DNA of 64,000 bases, from contig UCKU01000005.1 of the NCBI GenBank assembly GCA_900473185.1, positions 62,001 to 126,000 on the forward strand. Direction: 5' to 3'. The position numbers and the translations under genes are program-made. The stretch comes from Hyphomicrobiales bacterium. Lineage in GTDB: Bacteria > Pseudomonadota > Alphaproteobacteria > Rhizobiales > Rhizobiaceae. Under the pieces are notes generated by a model. That model was not told the origin of the DNA. It did not search any database and saw only the letters and a program-made list of their open reading frames with translations. Positions 23,300 to 33,064 of the stretch are shown here, one piece after another (the first letter of the stretch is position 1; each line of letters opens with the position of its first letter).

Positions 23300-24454
23300 A
23301 TGTCGGGTTGGCGTAGCATATGGATCGCGGGCATCTGCCTCGCGCTGTCAGGCGCGTGGCCGGCGTTCGCCGCTGAACCCGTCGGTCAGGCGACTCTCAT
23401 CAAAACCGAAGTGACGGGACAAGGCGGGCCGATCATCGTCAATGACGAGGTCCACCGCGACGAGCGTATTCGCACCTCCCAATCGGGGCTCGGCCAGTTC
23501 ATATTCCGCGACGGCACCAAGCTTGCCGTCGGCTGGGGCTCGTCTGTCGTCATCGACAAATATGTCTACGACGATTCCGACTCCGTCAAACGGCTCTCCA
23601 TCAAGGCGGCCAAGGGCACGTTCCGCTGGGTCAGCGGCAATTCGAAATCCTCCGCCTATCAGATCCAGACGCCGGCGGGCACGATCGGCGTGCGTGGCAC
23701 CGCTTTCGATTTCTATGTCGGTCCTGACGGCACGACTGCCGTCGTGCTGCTGAACGGCGCGGCGACCTTCTGCGGCCCTGGCGGCTGCCGACAATTGCAG
23801 CAGCGTTGCGATTGCGTCATTGCGCGGCCGAACGGCAACATGACGGATGCCCAGCCTGTCAATCGCAGTGTGCTGCAGAGGCTGGGCAACCAGCGCGCCC
23901 TTCCCTTCCTCTCCGGCAATCAGAGTTTGACGGGCGGCCTTGGCCTGCTTGGCGGCTGCCGGATGGCCTCGGTTGACCCTGAGCGCAAAGACCCGCTTCG
24001 CCAGACACCCCGGCCGCGGGATCCGGATCCACAGCCCCCGCAGCAACCACAAAAGCAGGATGCTCCGCCGACGCAGCGGCCGGAAAAACCGCATCACGAC
24101 AAGCCGCATCATGACAGGCCCCACCATGATAAGCCGGAGCGCGACTGGCATGACAAACACGACAGGCATGGCTGGAAGGACAAGCACGATAGAGACGACC
24201 ACCATGGCGATCACGGAAGACCGGACCGGCACGATGCACCTGACAGGCCGAGCCGCACGGAAAGGGCAGATAACCACCAGGACCGCAGCCATCAAGACAG
24301 ACCGAGCACACAGGAAAGAAGCGGAGGCGAAAACCAAACTGCCGGCAATGATCGGAGCGCGGGAAGAGATCGGGATCGTAGCCACGATCGGGATCAGAAC
24401 CGGAATCGAGGCTGGGGCGGAAACGGAAATCGGGACAGGAACCGCAACCGCTGA
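23300..24454 (+). CDS. Secreted FecR-domain protein with charged C-terminal tail
   Basis: 384 residues from the ATG at 23300, chosen because it opens a clean signal peptide (hydrophobic residues 7-19, cleavage likely after AFA at 22-24). Residues about 45-160 are a FecR domain (RTSQSGLGQFIFRDGTKL, then GTIGVRGTAFDFYVG). The last ~130 residues are low-complexity and rich in His, Asp, Lys, Arg and Asn, with repeated PHHDKPHHDRPHHDK units. No FecA-type receptor or sigma factor is adjacent, so classical FecR signalling is unlikely; periplasmic FecR proteins of this type often accompany CHASE2 cyclases. It ends 4 nt from the convergent CHASE2 cyclase. Confidence 0.82.
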   Translation: MSGWRSIWIAGICLALSGAWPAFAAEPVGQATLIKTEVTGQGGPIIVNDEVHRDERIRTSQSGLGQFIFRDGTKLAVGWGSSVVIDKYVYDDSDSVKRLSIKAAKGTFRWVSGNSKSSAYQIQTPAGTIGVRGTAFDFYVGPDGTTAVVLLNGAATFCGPGGCRQLQQRCDCVIARPNGNMTDAQPVNRSVLQRLGNQRALPFLSGNQSLTGGLGLLGGCRMASVDPERKDPLRQTPRPRDPDPQPPQQPQKQDAPPTQRPEKPHHDKPHHDRPHHDKPERDWHDKHDRHGWKDKHDRDDHHGDHGRPDRHDAPDRPSRTERADNHQDRSHQDRPSTQERSGGENQTAGNDRSAGRDRDRSHDRDQNRNRGWGGNGNRDRNRNR

Positions 24455-24458
24455 CTGA

Positions 24459-26630
24459 CTATTCGACGGCCTGCTGTTCCGGCAGGCCGATATCGTCCCG
24501 AAAATGATCGTTCCTGGCCGATATCCGCTCGTAGAATTCCGTGAGGCCGGCCAGGACCTGTACCCCGGCGAGTTTTGCCGCACCGATCAGCTTGCGGCTG
24601 TTCCTCGAACGCTCGCGCAAGGCGCCCATTACTTCCTCATGGACGAGATGCAGCGCGCCGAATTCCGGCGAGGCAGCGACCTTCTCATCGCCGACTACGA
24701 CAAAGATCTGCGTTCGGCTGCTCTTTCCTTTGAGCGGAATGGCTCCTGCCTCCAAGAGCGCCGCCCCGCTTTGCGCCCGTGCCGTGGTGTCGGAGATCAG
24801 GATATCGAAGCCGACGTCCTTGCAGCAGGATTCGATGCGTGCCGCGACATTCACCGCGTCGCCCACCGCCGAATAGTTGAAGCGTGTCTTCGCACCCATG
24901 TTGCCGACACAGGCGAGACCGGTATGGATGCCGATGCCGATCCTCACCTGCTGAGCGCTGCCGAAACCGAAGGCGTCACGGGCGTTGAGCTCGGCTAACG
25001 TCTCCCGCATGGCGAGCGCCGCTCGTAGCGCCTTTGCTGCGTGATCCGAAACATCGACCGGCGCATTCCAGAATGCCATGATGGAATCGCCGATAAATTT
25101 GTCGAGCGTTCCCTCGTTCCCGACAACATGACGGCTCAACGCATCGAGCAGCGTATTGAGAAACTGGACAACGGCGGTCGGCGTCAGCCTTTCACTGATC
25201 TCGGTGAAATTGCGCACATCGACGAACATCATGGTCAGCTCGCGCTCGTCCCCGCCAAGCTTCAGCGCATCGGGCGTATGTTCGATCCTGTGGAGCAGCG
25301 AAGGCGAGAGGTAATGGCCGAAGGCGCGCCGCACCTCCCGCCGCTCCCTGTCAATGACGAGGATGCGGAACGATGTTGCCGCGAAATGCGTGATGGAGCC
25401 GCTGATAATAGGCGCCAGCGGATCGAACAGCAGACCGGCATAAAGAAAGCTGAACCACGAAGCGGCAAGCGCCATCGCGGTGATCGCCAGGCCGCAGACC
25501 AGCGCCACGGCCGGACTGACGAAGGTCGTTATGATGACGAGCAGGAAGCCAACCACGGCGATAGACAGGATCTCCAGCCCGTCGGCCCAGTCCGGCCGTG
25601 ACAAGTAGCGGCCCGAAAGGATCTGCTCGACAGTCTGTGCCTGCAGCGAAACACCCGGCACATTTTCTCCGAGCGCGGTGGCGCGAATGTCTTGCAACCC
25701 GACAGCAGAGGTGCCGATGAAGATGATGCTGCCTTCGACCTGGGTAGCGACATCGGGGGCAACTCCACCCGCAGCAAGAACCTTTCCGGCCGAGATATAA
25801 CGCTCTGCCCGGTTCGGCGTCACATAAAGCCAGATCTCTCCGGCAGCCGTCAGCGGAACGATAAAATCGCCGATCTTCGCAGAGGTGATGATCCCTGCCC
25901 GGTCGGGTGCGCCGGCCAGCACATAGGTCGAGGCACCCTGCGCGACCCGCAACGCTTCGATCGCAAGATTGGGATAAAACTGCTCTCCATCGCTAAGGAA
26001 CAGCGGCACTGCGCGTACCACCGACGACGAGCTGCCGGGATTGAGACTGACATGGCCGAGCCCTGCGGCATTCGCCTCCAGCCCCGGCCGGAGCGGCGTC
26101 GAAGCGCCAAGATGTGGAGGTGCCGACAGCGGACTTTCGCCGGTAAAGGCAAAGCCAGCCTTCACAGGCGGCTTGTAATTGCCTTCATTGGAGAGCCCGA
26201 AGCCGAGAACGACTGGCTTTCCTTCAATCGATTGCGCGAATATCTCGTCATTGTCAGGCAATTGCGCCGCAAGCGATGGATCGACGCCTTCCACCTCCTG
26301 GATGACGTTGCGCGGCGACATCCGGTCGGGCTCGGCAAAGATGACGTCGAAGGCGATGGCCGCCGCTCCCATATCCGAGAGACGCTGGACCAGCATTGCC
26401 AGCCTGTCGCGGGGCCAAGGCCACTGGCCGAACTCCCGCAGGGAAGCCTCGTCGATATCGACGACTCTGACGGGCATTGCCTCAAAGCTGCGCGGCACAA
26501 GGCGCTGATATTCGTCGAAGGTAACGTCGCGGACCTGCCTGAGCACCGGCGGATCGCTTGCCCGGAACATCGTGAGTGCAGCCACGATGACGAGGCCGAT
26601 CAGGACACCGATCTGCTGCAAACGCGTCAT
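24459..26630 (-). CDS. CHASE2-domain adenylate/guanylate cyclase
   Basis: A 723-residue membrane sensor. An N-terminal membrane helix (about residues 5-20) is followed by an extracytoplasmic CHASE2 domain (about 30-335), three close membrane helices (about 345-420) and a class III cyclase domain (about 440-620). Metal-binding Asp residues lie in MMFVDVRNFTEISERL and in DKFIGDSIMAFWNAP. The C-terminal tail of about 90 residues is helical. It would turn an unknown periplasmic signal into cAMP or cGMP. It is convergent with the FecR gene. Confidence 0.93.
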   Translation of the reverse strand: MTRLQQIGVLIGLVIVAALTMFRASDPPVLRQVRDVTFDEYQRLVPRSFEAMPVRVVDIDEASLREFGQWPWPRDRLAMLVQRLSDMGAAAIAFDVIFAEPDRMSPRNVIQEVEGVDPSLAAQLPDNDEIFAQSIEGKPVVLGFGLSNEGNYKPPVKAGFAFTGESPLSAPPHLGASTPLRPGLEANAAGLGHVSLNPGSSSSVVRAVPLFLSDGEQFYPNLAIEALRVAQGASTYVLAGAPDRAGIITSAKIGDFIVPLTAAGEIWLYVTPNRAERYISAGKVLAAGGVAPDVATQVEGSIIFIGTSAVGLQDIRATALGENVPGVSLQAQTVEQILSGRYLSRPDWADGLEILSIAVVGFLLVIITTFVSPAVALVCGLAITAMALAASWFSFLYAGLLFDPLAPIISGSITHFAATSFRILVIDRERREVRRAFGHYLSPSLLHRIEHTPDALKLGGDERELTMMFVDVRNFTEISERLTPTAVVQFLNTLLDALSRHVVGNEGTLDKFIGDSIMAFWNAPVDVSDHAAKALRAALAMRETLAELNARDAFGFGSAQQVRIGIGIHTGLACVGNMGAKTRFNYSAVGDAVNVAARIESCCKDVGFDILISDTTARAQSGAALLEAGAIPLKGKSSRTQIFVVVGDEKVAASPEFGALHLVHEEVMGALRERSRNSRKLIGAAKLAGVQVLAGLTEFYERISARNDHFRDDIGLPEQQAVE

Positions 26631-26929
26631 GCTTCCGTCGAAGTCCCCTACAAGCGCTCCAAAGCTTTCCTGTCCGCCGGCAGGCTACGCTTGTTTGACG
26701 CCAAAGACTATTCGTTCATGCTCAGAAGCTGAAAAACCGCGCGAAATATGGTTGTCGGTACCGCCCAAGCATTTTCGTTCCGGTGTAACAGCAACACAGT
26801 GGGCAATTACTTCCAGATTTGGCCAACCGTTGTGGCCAGACTTTCCAGCTTCGGCCTTGCCGCGCATGCGACGAAATGTTTTTCTCCCTCAGGGATTTAA
26901 CAATTCGATCATTGTCGAGAGGATGAGCC
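26631..26929. promoter_or_regulatory. Divergent intergenic region between two cyclase genes
   Basis: 299 bases with no supported gene. It holds the promoters of the CHASE2 cyclase (leftward) and the DUF3365 cyclase (rightward). I see no strong inverted repeat or conserved operator. Confidence 0.35.
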
Positions 26930-28558
26930 ATGGCAGATCCGCAAGGAGAGACCACGGCAAGAACTGCGGAAAATTCGGCCTCTGCCGCCCGCAGAAGCGG
27001 CTATTGGCTGATCGCCGTCGTGCTGGCGATGCTGGCCGGGCTGCCGCTCGCCGTCTGGCTTGATATCAGCGACCTCTCCGAAAGTGCGCTGCGCCGGCAG
27101 GCGCGAGACATGAGTTCGCTCGTCACCAGCATACGTTCCTATTATTCAGCGAATGTCGTCGGCAGAGTGCTCGCCGCCCATCAGGCGGGCGACGTCAGCG
27201 GCACGGTCGTCTCACACAACTATGCCAATATTCCAGGCGCCATTCCGCTACCCGCCACGCTTTCGCTGGAACTCGGCGACGTCATCAAGGAGCAGCAGGC
27301 CAACATCACCTATCGCTTCCTCTCCGACCTGCCCTTCAAGAATCGCGCGCCTCACGATCTCGACAATTTCGAAACGGCATCACTCGCATCTTTGCGCGCC
27401 AATTCCAGCCAGACACTGACCAACCTCACCCGCGTCGGATTTACCGATACGCTGCGGCTTATCACGCCTGTGATCATGGGCCAGGCTTGCGTCGCCTGTC
27501 ACAACACGCATCCTGAAAGCCCGAAGAAGGACTGGAAGGTAGGCGATGTGCGCGGCATTCAGGAAGTCATCATCCGCCAGCCCTATGCGAGCAACGTTCT
27601 CGCCTTCAAATATCTGCTCTGCTACTTCTTCTTCGTCGCCATCATCGGCATCAGCTTCATTGTTCTGCAGCGCCAGCAGACACGCGTCATCCACAGTGCC
27701 AACCGCGATCTTGAAGCGGCTAACGAATTCCTCGCCAGCGTTTCCCTGAAGATTTCCCGCTATCTCTCGCCGCAGATCTACAAGAGCATCTTCAGCGGCC
27801 AGAAGGATGTGGTCGTCCATACCGAGCGAAAGCGCCTGACGATCTTCTTCTCCGACATCAAGGATTTCACCGCCACGACCGAGCGCCTGCAGCCGGAAGC
27901 GCTGACGGAAATGCTGAATGAATATCTGACCGAAATGTCCACGATCGCGCTCAAACATGGCGGCACGGTGGACAAGTTCATTGGCGATGCCATGCTGGTC
28001 TTCTTCGGCGATCCGGAAACCAAGGGAGCGGAAGAAGATGCCAAGGCTTGCCTGCGCATGGCAGTCGACATGCAACGCCGGCTCGGCGAACTGAAGAAGA
28101 GATGGCGCCGGAACGGCACGGAAGAGCCCTTCGTGGTGCGCATGGGAATCAATAGCGGCTATTGCAACGTCGGCAATTTCGGCAGCAGCGACCGCATGGA
28201 CTATACGATCATCGGTGCCGAAGCGAACCTCGCCGCACGCCTGCAATCGATCGCCCAGGGTGGCGAGATTGTCATCAGCTACGAAACCTATGCGCTGGTG
28301 AAAGATATCGTTGATGCCCATCCTTTGCCGCCGATCACCATGAAGGGCATCCAGCGGGAAATCGTACCCTACGCCGTGGACGGGCTGATGCTCGGCGCCG
28401 ATCACAAGAGCCGCGTTCTCAGCGAACATCTGGCCGGACTGGACCTGCATCTGGACATGGCTCGGCTTGAGCCGGCGGACCGCTCCCGTGTTATCGCAGC
28501 GCTGAAGGAAGCGATCGCTGCTCTGGACGAAACGAAACCCGAGAAGGCGCGCTCCTAG
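26930..28558 (+). CDS. Adenylate/guanylate cyclase with periplasmic DUF3365 (heme-type) sensor
   Basis: 542 residues: membrane helix 1 (about 25-45), a periplasmic DUF3365/Tll0287-like sensor (about 50-210), membrane helix 2 (about 223-246), a linker helix and a class III cyclase domain (about 290-460). Catalytic metal sites are in [16 protein letters not shown] and [15 protein letters not shown]. The sensor contains Cys187-Val-Ala-Cys190-His191, a CxxCH c-type heme attachment motif followed by [11 protein letters not shown]. The topology puts this motif outside the membrane, where cytochrome c maturation works. Redox or gas sensing is inferred. The gene stands alone and is divergent from the CHASE2 cyclase. 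Confidence 0.9.
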   Translation: MADPQGETTARTAENSASAARRSGYWLIAVVLAMLAGLPLAVWLDISDLSESALRRQARDMSSLVTSIRSYYSANVVGRVLAAHQAGDVSGTVVSHNYANIPGAIPLPATLSLELGDVIKEQQANITYRFLSDLPFKNRAPHDLDNFETASLASLRANSSQTLTNLTRVGFTDTLRLITPVIMGQACVACHNTHPESPKKDWKVGDVRGIQEVIIRQPYASNVLAFKYLLCYFFFVAIIGISFIVLQRQQTRVIHSANRDLEAANEFLASVSLKISRYLSPQIYKSIFSGQKDVVVHTERKRLTIFFSDIKDFTATTERLQPEALTEMLNEYLTEMSTIALKHGGTVDKFIGDAMLVFFGDPETKGAEEDAKACLRMAVDMQRRLGELKKRWRRNGTEEPFVVRMGINSGYCNVGNFGSSDRMDYTIIGAEANLAARLQSIAQGGEIVISYETYALVKDIVDAHPLPPITMKGIQREIVPYAVDGLMLGADHKSRVLSEHLAGLDLHLDMARLEPADRSRVIAALKEAIAALDETKPEKARS

Positions 28559-28737
28559 CTCCGTATAGGCGGGGGCGGGATTTTTCCGCCCGATCGCATA
28601 TCCCGTCTGGACTTCATTCCGTCGATCTGATATTTCGCAACACCAATCGCAAGGCCGCGGCCGCGCGAACGTTATATTTTTGCCCCAGGCGCTGCGCCGC
28701 CTTTCGGCATCAACCAAACCAAAGGAACGTGATTCTC

Positions 28738-28953
28738 GTGCAGGTACTTGTCCGCGATAACAATGTTGACCAGGCTCTCCGCGCTCTCAAGAAGAAGATG
28801 CAGCGCGAAGGCATTTTTCGCGAAATGAAGATGCGCGACTACTACGAAAAGCCGTCGCAGAAGCGCGCGCGCGAAAAGGCCGAGGCTGTTCGTCGTGTTC
28901 GCAAGCTGGCCCGCAAGCGCGCTCAGCGCGAAGGTCTGGTTGCAGCACGCTGA
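28738..28953 (+). CDS. rpsU: Small ribosomal subunit protein S21 (bS21)
   Basis: A 71-residue, very basic protein with the S21 signature [16 protein letters not shown] followed by an Arg/Lys-rich tail. The GTG at 28738 gives the usual N-terminus MQVLVRDNN; a GTG at 28729 would add three residues but sits only 2 nt after AGGAA. Monocistronic, with its own terminator downstream. Confidence 0.93.
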   Translation: MQVLVRDNNVDQALRALKKKMQREGIFREMKMRDYYEKPSQKRAREKAEAVRRVRKLARKRAQREGLVAAR

Positions 28954-28994
28954 GGCGGTGCCGTCGTTTTTTCGACGTTTTCAGGTGCATGTGT

Positions 28995-29028
28995 GGCGGG
29001 GGCGATGAGTTTCGCCGCCGCCTTTTTT
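28995..29028 (+). terminator. Rho-independent terminator of rpsU
   Basis: An 11-bp stem GGCGGGGGCGA / TCGCCGCCGCC (one G-G mismatch) with a 6-nt loop, followed directly by TTTTTT, 41 nt after the rpsU stop. Confidence 0.88.
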
Positions 29029-29092
29029 AATTTGCTGCTGACGATTGCATATCCGCTTTGCCGGATATGAAGCATGGGGAAAGCGAGCCCGA

Positions 29093-29959
29093 ATGGCTGT
29101 CATAACGTTCAATCCGTCCCGCTCGTTGCGTTCGCAGAAATCGGTCGTATTCGCCTCGCTGGCACTTGCCGCAGCGCTTGGCCTTGCCGGTTGCGAAACG
29201 ACCAACACGTCGGATGCTGTGATCCGCATCGACAAGGCGCAAGGTTCGCAGGAGAACATCGCGTCGCTGACGGCGGTTATCAACGCCAATCCGCGCGATC
29301 CGGAAGGCTACAATGTTCGCGGTTCCGCCTATGGCCGCGGCGGCGAATTCCGCAAAGCGCTCGACGACTTCAACACCGCGCTGCAGATCAACCCGCGCTT
29401 CTTCCAGGCCTATGCCAACCGTGCGCTGGTCTACCGTAACATGGGCCAGCAGCCGCAGGCGATCGCCGATTACAACGCCGCCCTACAGATCAATCAGAGC
29501 TATGACGTCGCCTATATCGGTCGCGGCAACGTTTACCGCATGGCCGGCCAGGACGATCAGGCCTTCAACGATTTCTCAAAAGCGATCCAGCTCGGCACCA
29601 CGGATGGTCGCGCCTATCACAATCGCGGCCTGATCTATCAGAAGCGCAATCAGCAGGATAAGGCGATCGACGATTTCTCCAAGGCGATCTCGCTCTCGCC
29701 GAACTCGCCCGAGCCCTATAACGGCCGCGGCATCTCCTATATCGCGCTGAACGACAACGACAACGCATTCGCCGACTTCAACCACGCGATCGAGCTCAAC
29801 GGCAACCTCGCCGAATCCTGGGCGAACCAGGCTCTCGTCTACGAGCGCCGCGGCGAGAAGGACAAGGCCATCCGCTCCTACCGCCATGCGGTCGGCCTCG
29901 ATCCCAAATATCAGCCGGCCCGGGATGGACTTGCCCGTGTCGGCGGCACTACCGGCTGA
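29093..29959 (+). CDS. TPR-repeat lipoprotein
   Basis: 288 residues from the ATG at 29093, which places a signal sequence and lipobox LGLAGC with the acylated Cys34 at the N-terminus; a longer reading from 29045 would bury it. The mature part is about six tetratricopeptide repeats (for example ALDDFNTALQINPRFFQAYA and KAIDDFSKAISLSPNSPEPY). It resembles NlpI-type outer-membrane TPR lipoproteins, which act as scaffolds for envelope enzymes. The partner is unknown. Confidence 0.88.
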   Translation: MAVITFNPSRSLRSQKSVVFASLALAAALGLAGCETTNTSDAVIRIDKAQGSQENIASLTAVINANPRDPEGYNVRGSAYGRGGEFRKALDDFNTALQINPRFFQAYANRALVYRNMGQQPQAIADYNAALQINQSYDVAYIGRGNVYRMAGQDDQAFNDFSKAIQLGTTDGRAYHNRGLIYQKRNQQDKAIDDFSKAISLSPNSPEPYNGRGISYIALNDNDNAFADFNHAIELNGNLAESWANQALVYERRGEKDKAIRSYRHAVGLDPKYQPARDGLARVGGTTG

Positions 29960-29984
29960 CGGATAACGGGAAGAGGCGGCGGCG

Positions 29985-31058
29985 ATGACAGCGAAACCGC
30001 ATGTGATTGTCATCGGCGCCGGTATTATCGGCGCCTCGATTGCCTGGCATCTCACACGCAAAGGTGCAGCAGTCACCGTCGTCGGTGAAGAACTCGGCGG
30101 CGTGGCGACACCGTACTCCTTTGCCTGGATCAATGCGAGCTGGGGCAATCCCGAATTCTATTTCCATTTTCGCCGCAGAGCGATGGCCGAATGGAAGCGG
30201 CTGGCGCGGGAACTGCCCGGCCTGCCGCTCGCCTGGTGCGGCGGCCTCTGCTGGGATAGGCCCGCGGCCGATCTCGAAGCCTATGCCGATGAACACGGCC
30301 GTTGGGGCTACGGCATCAGCCGGCTGAACCGGGAAGAAAGCGCGCTGCTCGAACCCGGCCTTGGGGAATACCCGGATTTCGCCCTCTATATTGCAGAAGA
30401 AGGTGCGGTGGAGCCTGTTGCCGCCGCACGTTTGCTGCTTGCTGATGCCGAAGCGCATGGCGCGACGTTCGTCCATGCCACGGTCAACGGTCTGCTGCAG
30501 AGTGCCGGCCGAATCGTCGGGCTTGTCACGTCGGAAGGCATGCTCGAAGCCGATCATGTCGTGCTGGCCGCGGGTGCAGGCTCAGTTCCGATCGCCGCCT
30601 CAGCGGGGATCACATTGCCGCTGTCCGCACCAGCCGGCCTGATCGTGCACTCCCGTCCTGTCTCGAAACGCTTGAACGGCCTCGTCATGACACCGCATCT
30701 GCATATGCGCCAGACGGCCGAAGGCCGTATCATCGCCGGCTCGGATTTCGGTGGTGGCGATCCCGGTGAAGATCATCAGGCAAGTGCAGCGGAACTCTTC
30801 GCACGCGTAAAAGCGATGATCATAGACAATGCAGATCTGAAGCGCGATTTCTTCACGGTCGGCTATCGCCCGACACCGGCTGACGGTTTTCCCATCATCG
30901 GCAATGCGGGCCTGCCGGGTCTCTATGTCACGGTATTGCACTCCGGTGTCACTCTTGCTCCGCTTGCGGGCCTGCTTGCTGCCGACGAGCTTCTGTCAGG
31001 CAAGAGTGACGAAAGCCTCATGCCCTTCCGGTTGCAGCGCTTCACCGACGAAGAATAG
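29985..31058 (+). CDS. FAD-dependent oxidoreductase, DAO family
   Basis: A 357-residue protein with the N-terminal FAD motif VIVIGAGIIGASIAWHLTRKG and the C-terminal GYRPTPADGFPIIG region typical of glycine/D-amino-acid oxidase relatives. The substrate cannot be told from sequence. AAGAGG lies 9 nt upstream of the ATG. It begins 25 nt after the TPR lipoprotein gene, so the two may be co-transcribed. Confidence 0.85.
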   Translation: MTAKPHVIVIGAGIIGASIAWHLTRKGAAVTVVGEELGGVATPYSFAWINASWGNPEFYFHFRRRAMAEWKRLARELPGLPLAWCGGLCWDRPAADLEAYADEHGRWGYGISRLNREESALLEPGLGEYPDFALYIAEEGAVEPVAAARLLLADAEAHGATFVHATVNGLLQSAGRIVGLVTSEGMLEADHVVLAAGAGSVPIAASAGITLPLSAPAGLIVHSRPVSKRLNGLVMTPHLHMRQTAEGRIIAGSDFGGGDPGEDHQASAAELFARVKAMIIDNADLKRDFFTVGYRPTPADGFPIIGNAGLPGLYVTVLHSGVTLAPLAGLLAADELLSGKSDESLMPFRLQRFTDEE

Positions 31059-31269
31059 TCCTTAAAAAATTGACGATTTTGCACCTGACTATTTTAGTAG
31101 GTTGCAACCAAATGCCCCGCCCCCTAACATGATCCCGCTTTGATAGCGGGCTATTGGGCGGTACGAAATGTGAGGGGCGTTTGCGAGCGATGCGGATTCT
31201 TGCTTTCGTTAGACTCTGCGAAACCGAGCTTCTCCAGCATCCAGCCCCGGCAGTTCGGGGGCGGCATCG

Positions 31270-32913
31270 ATGAGGTTTGCCGTACGTCTTTTTCCGAAAG
31301 CTTCCATCGGAACATATCTCATCGCCATGGCTGTGGCGATTGCACTGCCGATCTTCGCCTTCGTTGCCCTTCTTCTAATGCAGCTGGAAGACAATCAGCG
31401 GTCTACGCTCAAGCGCGAAACCGCGCAGGATGCGCTCGCCCTCTCACGCACCATCGACCGCCAGCTTCAGGATATGGCAACGACGCTGCGGCTGCTGTCC
31501 TCCTCGCCGGAGCTGGAGAGCGGCGACTATGAATCTTTCTACAATCGTACGGAAACAGCGCTGCGTGGCGACACACTCTATGTGATCGCCGTCGACAGGG
31601 CCGGGCAGCAATTTCTGAATACCCGTCGCTCCTTCGGCACGCCACTCGGCAAGACGACAAACATCGCGGCTTTGGAAGCCGCGATGAAGTCCGGCCGGAT
31701 CGAAGCCTCCGACGTCTTCATGGGCGCAACGAGCGGCATGTGGGTCTATAACGTCACCCTGCCGCGTGACGAGGATCCTGTCGCCGCATTGATCATCACC
31801 CAGAACGCCACTGATCTTGCAAAACTCGTCACGACAGAGGGCCTTGCCTCCGGCTGGTCGGCGGCAGTCATCGATCAGGGTGGTCATGTCGTAGCGAGCC
31901 GCGGCCCCGCCAATCTGCAGCCTGGCGAACCCTTCGACCCGCGCATCCTGCCTTCGCTCGTCGCATCCAGCGGCGTTTTCGAAGACAGCGATATCCTCCC
32001 GCACGCCCTGTTGGGCTATGCGCAAATTCCCGGCTGGTCCTGGAAGACTGTGGTATGGGGGCCGATCGCCACCGCCCAGGCACCGATCCTCAGCACCTGG
32101 CGCTTCCTGCTGATCGGCGGCCTCGTACTGCTGCTCGTTGCTGTGCTTGCCACCTATGCCGTTGCCCGGCAGGTCCGCTCGACGATCCGCGAAATAGCCG
32201 ACATGGCGAACCGGCTCGGCGAAGGCCATATCGTCTCTCCCGTCGAAACCAGCGTCATCGAGGCCAACCAGGTGGCGATTGCGCTTTCCAATGCTTCTTT
32301 CGACCGTAGCCAGAGCGAAGACCGGCTGCGCTTCGTCATGCATGAGCTGGTTCATCGCACCAAGAACCTGCTGACGCTTGTTCTCGCAATGATGCGCCAG
32401 CTCTCCAAGCAGGCCGACAGCGTCGAGACATTCCGGCTGGCCGTCGCTCACCGCCTTGAAGGGCTCGTGCGCTCGATCGAGCTTCTGACGGGCGAGCAAT
32501 GGTCAGGCGTCTCGCTGCATCGCGTCATCGATATTCATCTCCAGGCGTTTCCGCAGGCTCGCGAGCAGGTGGAAATCGAGGGCATGGATTTCATCCTTAA
32601 GCCCGATGCCGTGCAGAACCTCGGCCTGGCGCTGCATGAACTCGCCACCAATTCGGTGAAATACGGAGCGCTCTCCGTGCCACAGGGCCGTGTGCGCTTC
32701 GAATGGCAGCCGGCGGAGGACAATATGTTGCGTTTCACCTGGACTGAAAGCGGCGGCCCGCCAGTCAATCCGCCGTCGCGCACCGGTTTCGGCACCACCG
32801 TCATCAAGGCGCATGCCGCTTCCGCTTTCCGGGGCAAGGTCGATGTCGACTTCCGCCCGGAAGGTCTCGTCTGGACCCTCACAGCCCAGCGTGGGACGAT
32901 GGAGCGCGAGTAG
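31270..32913 (+). CDS. HWE-family sensor histidine kinase
   Basis: 547 residues: membrane helix 1 (about 13-35), an extracytoplasmic double-Cache-like sensor (about 40-270), membrane helix 2 (about 276-297), a HAMP-like linker and an HWE kinase core. The phosphoacceptor is His362 in MHELVHRTKNLL, the N box is ALHELATNSVKYGALS (about 452), and WTESGGPPV (about 488) gives the Trp-x-Glu that names the family. No response regulator is adjacent, so it is an orphan; HWE kinases in this group often feed the general stress response or CheY-like regulators. Confidence 0.9.
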   Translation: MRFAVRLFPKASIGTYLIAMAVAIALPIFAFVALLLMQLEDNQRSTLKRETAQDALALSRTIDRQLQDMATTLRLLSSSPELESGDYESFYNRTETALRGDTLYVIAVDRAGQQFLNTRRSFGTPLGKTTNIAALEAAMKSGRIEASDVFMGATSGMWVYNVTLPRDEDPVAALIITQNATDLAKLVTTEGLASGWSAAVIDQGGHVVASRGPANLQPGEPFDPRILPSLVASSGVFEDSDILPHALLGYAQIPGWSWKTVVWGPIATAQAPILSTWRFLLIGGLVLLLVAVLATYAVARQVRSTIREIADMANRLGEGHIVSPVETSVIEANQVAIALSNASFDRSQSEDRLRFVMHELVHRTKNLLTLVLAMMRQLSKQADSVETFRLAVAHRLEGLVRSIELLTGEQWSGVSLHRVIDIHLQAFPQAREQVEIEGMDFILKPDAVQNLGLALHELATNSVKYGALSVPQGRVRFEWQPAEDNMLRFTWTESGGPPVNPPSRTGFGTTVIKAHAASAFRGKVDVDFRPEGLVWTLTAQRGTMERE

Positions 32914-32930
32914 CGCAACCGGAACAATCA

Positions 32931-33017
32931 ATGCAGCCGCTGAACCTGCAGGCCCAAGACGGTCTCAATCTCGCCGTCAGTGTCGAGAAGATGACGCTGG
33001 TGCCGGGCGAAATCTGA
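32931..33017 (+). CDS. Possible 28-residue ORF, unrecognised
   Basis: An ATG-to-TGA reading of 28 codons begins 17 nt after the kinase stop and ends before the terminator. Its text (MQPLNLQAQDGLNLAVSVEK at the start) is not strongly biased and could be a leftover of an older gene or a small protein. No clear ribosome-binding site lies upstream. Confidence 0.2.
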   Translation: MQPLNLQAQDGLNLAVSVEKMTLVPGEI

Positions 33018-33037
33018 CGGTTCGCCGATGATGAAAG

Positions 33038-33061
33038 AAAAGCCTGCCGAAGCGGGCTTTT
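33038..33061. terminator. Bidirectional terminator between kinase and pntB
   Basis: Stem AAAAGCCTGC / GCGGGCTTTT (one T-G pair) with loop CGAA. It is flanked by A and T runs on both sides, so it can serve both the rightward kinase gene and the leftward pntB, which ends 4 nt away. Confidence 0.8.
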
Positions 33062-33064
33062 CGG

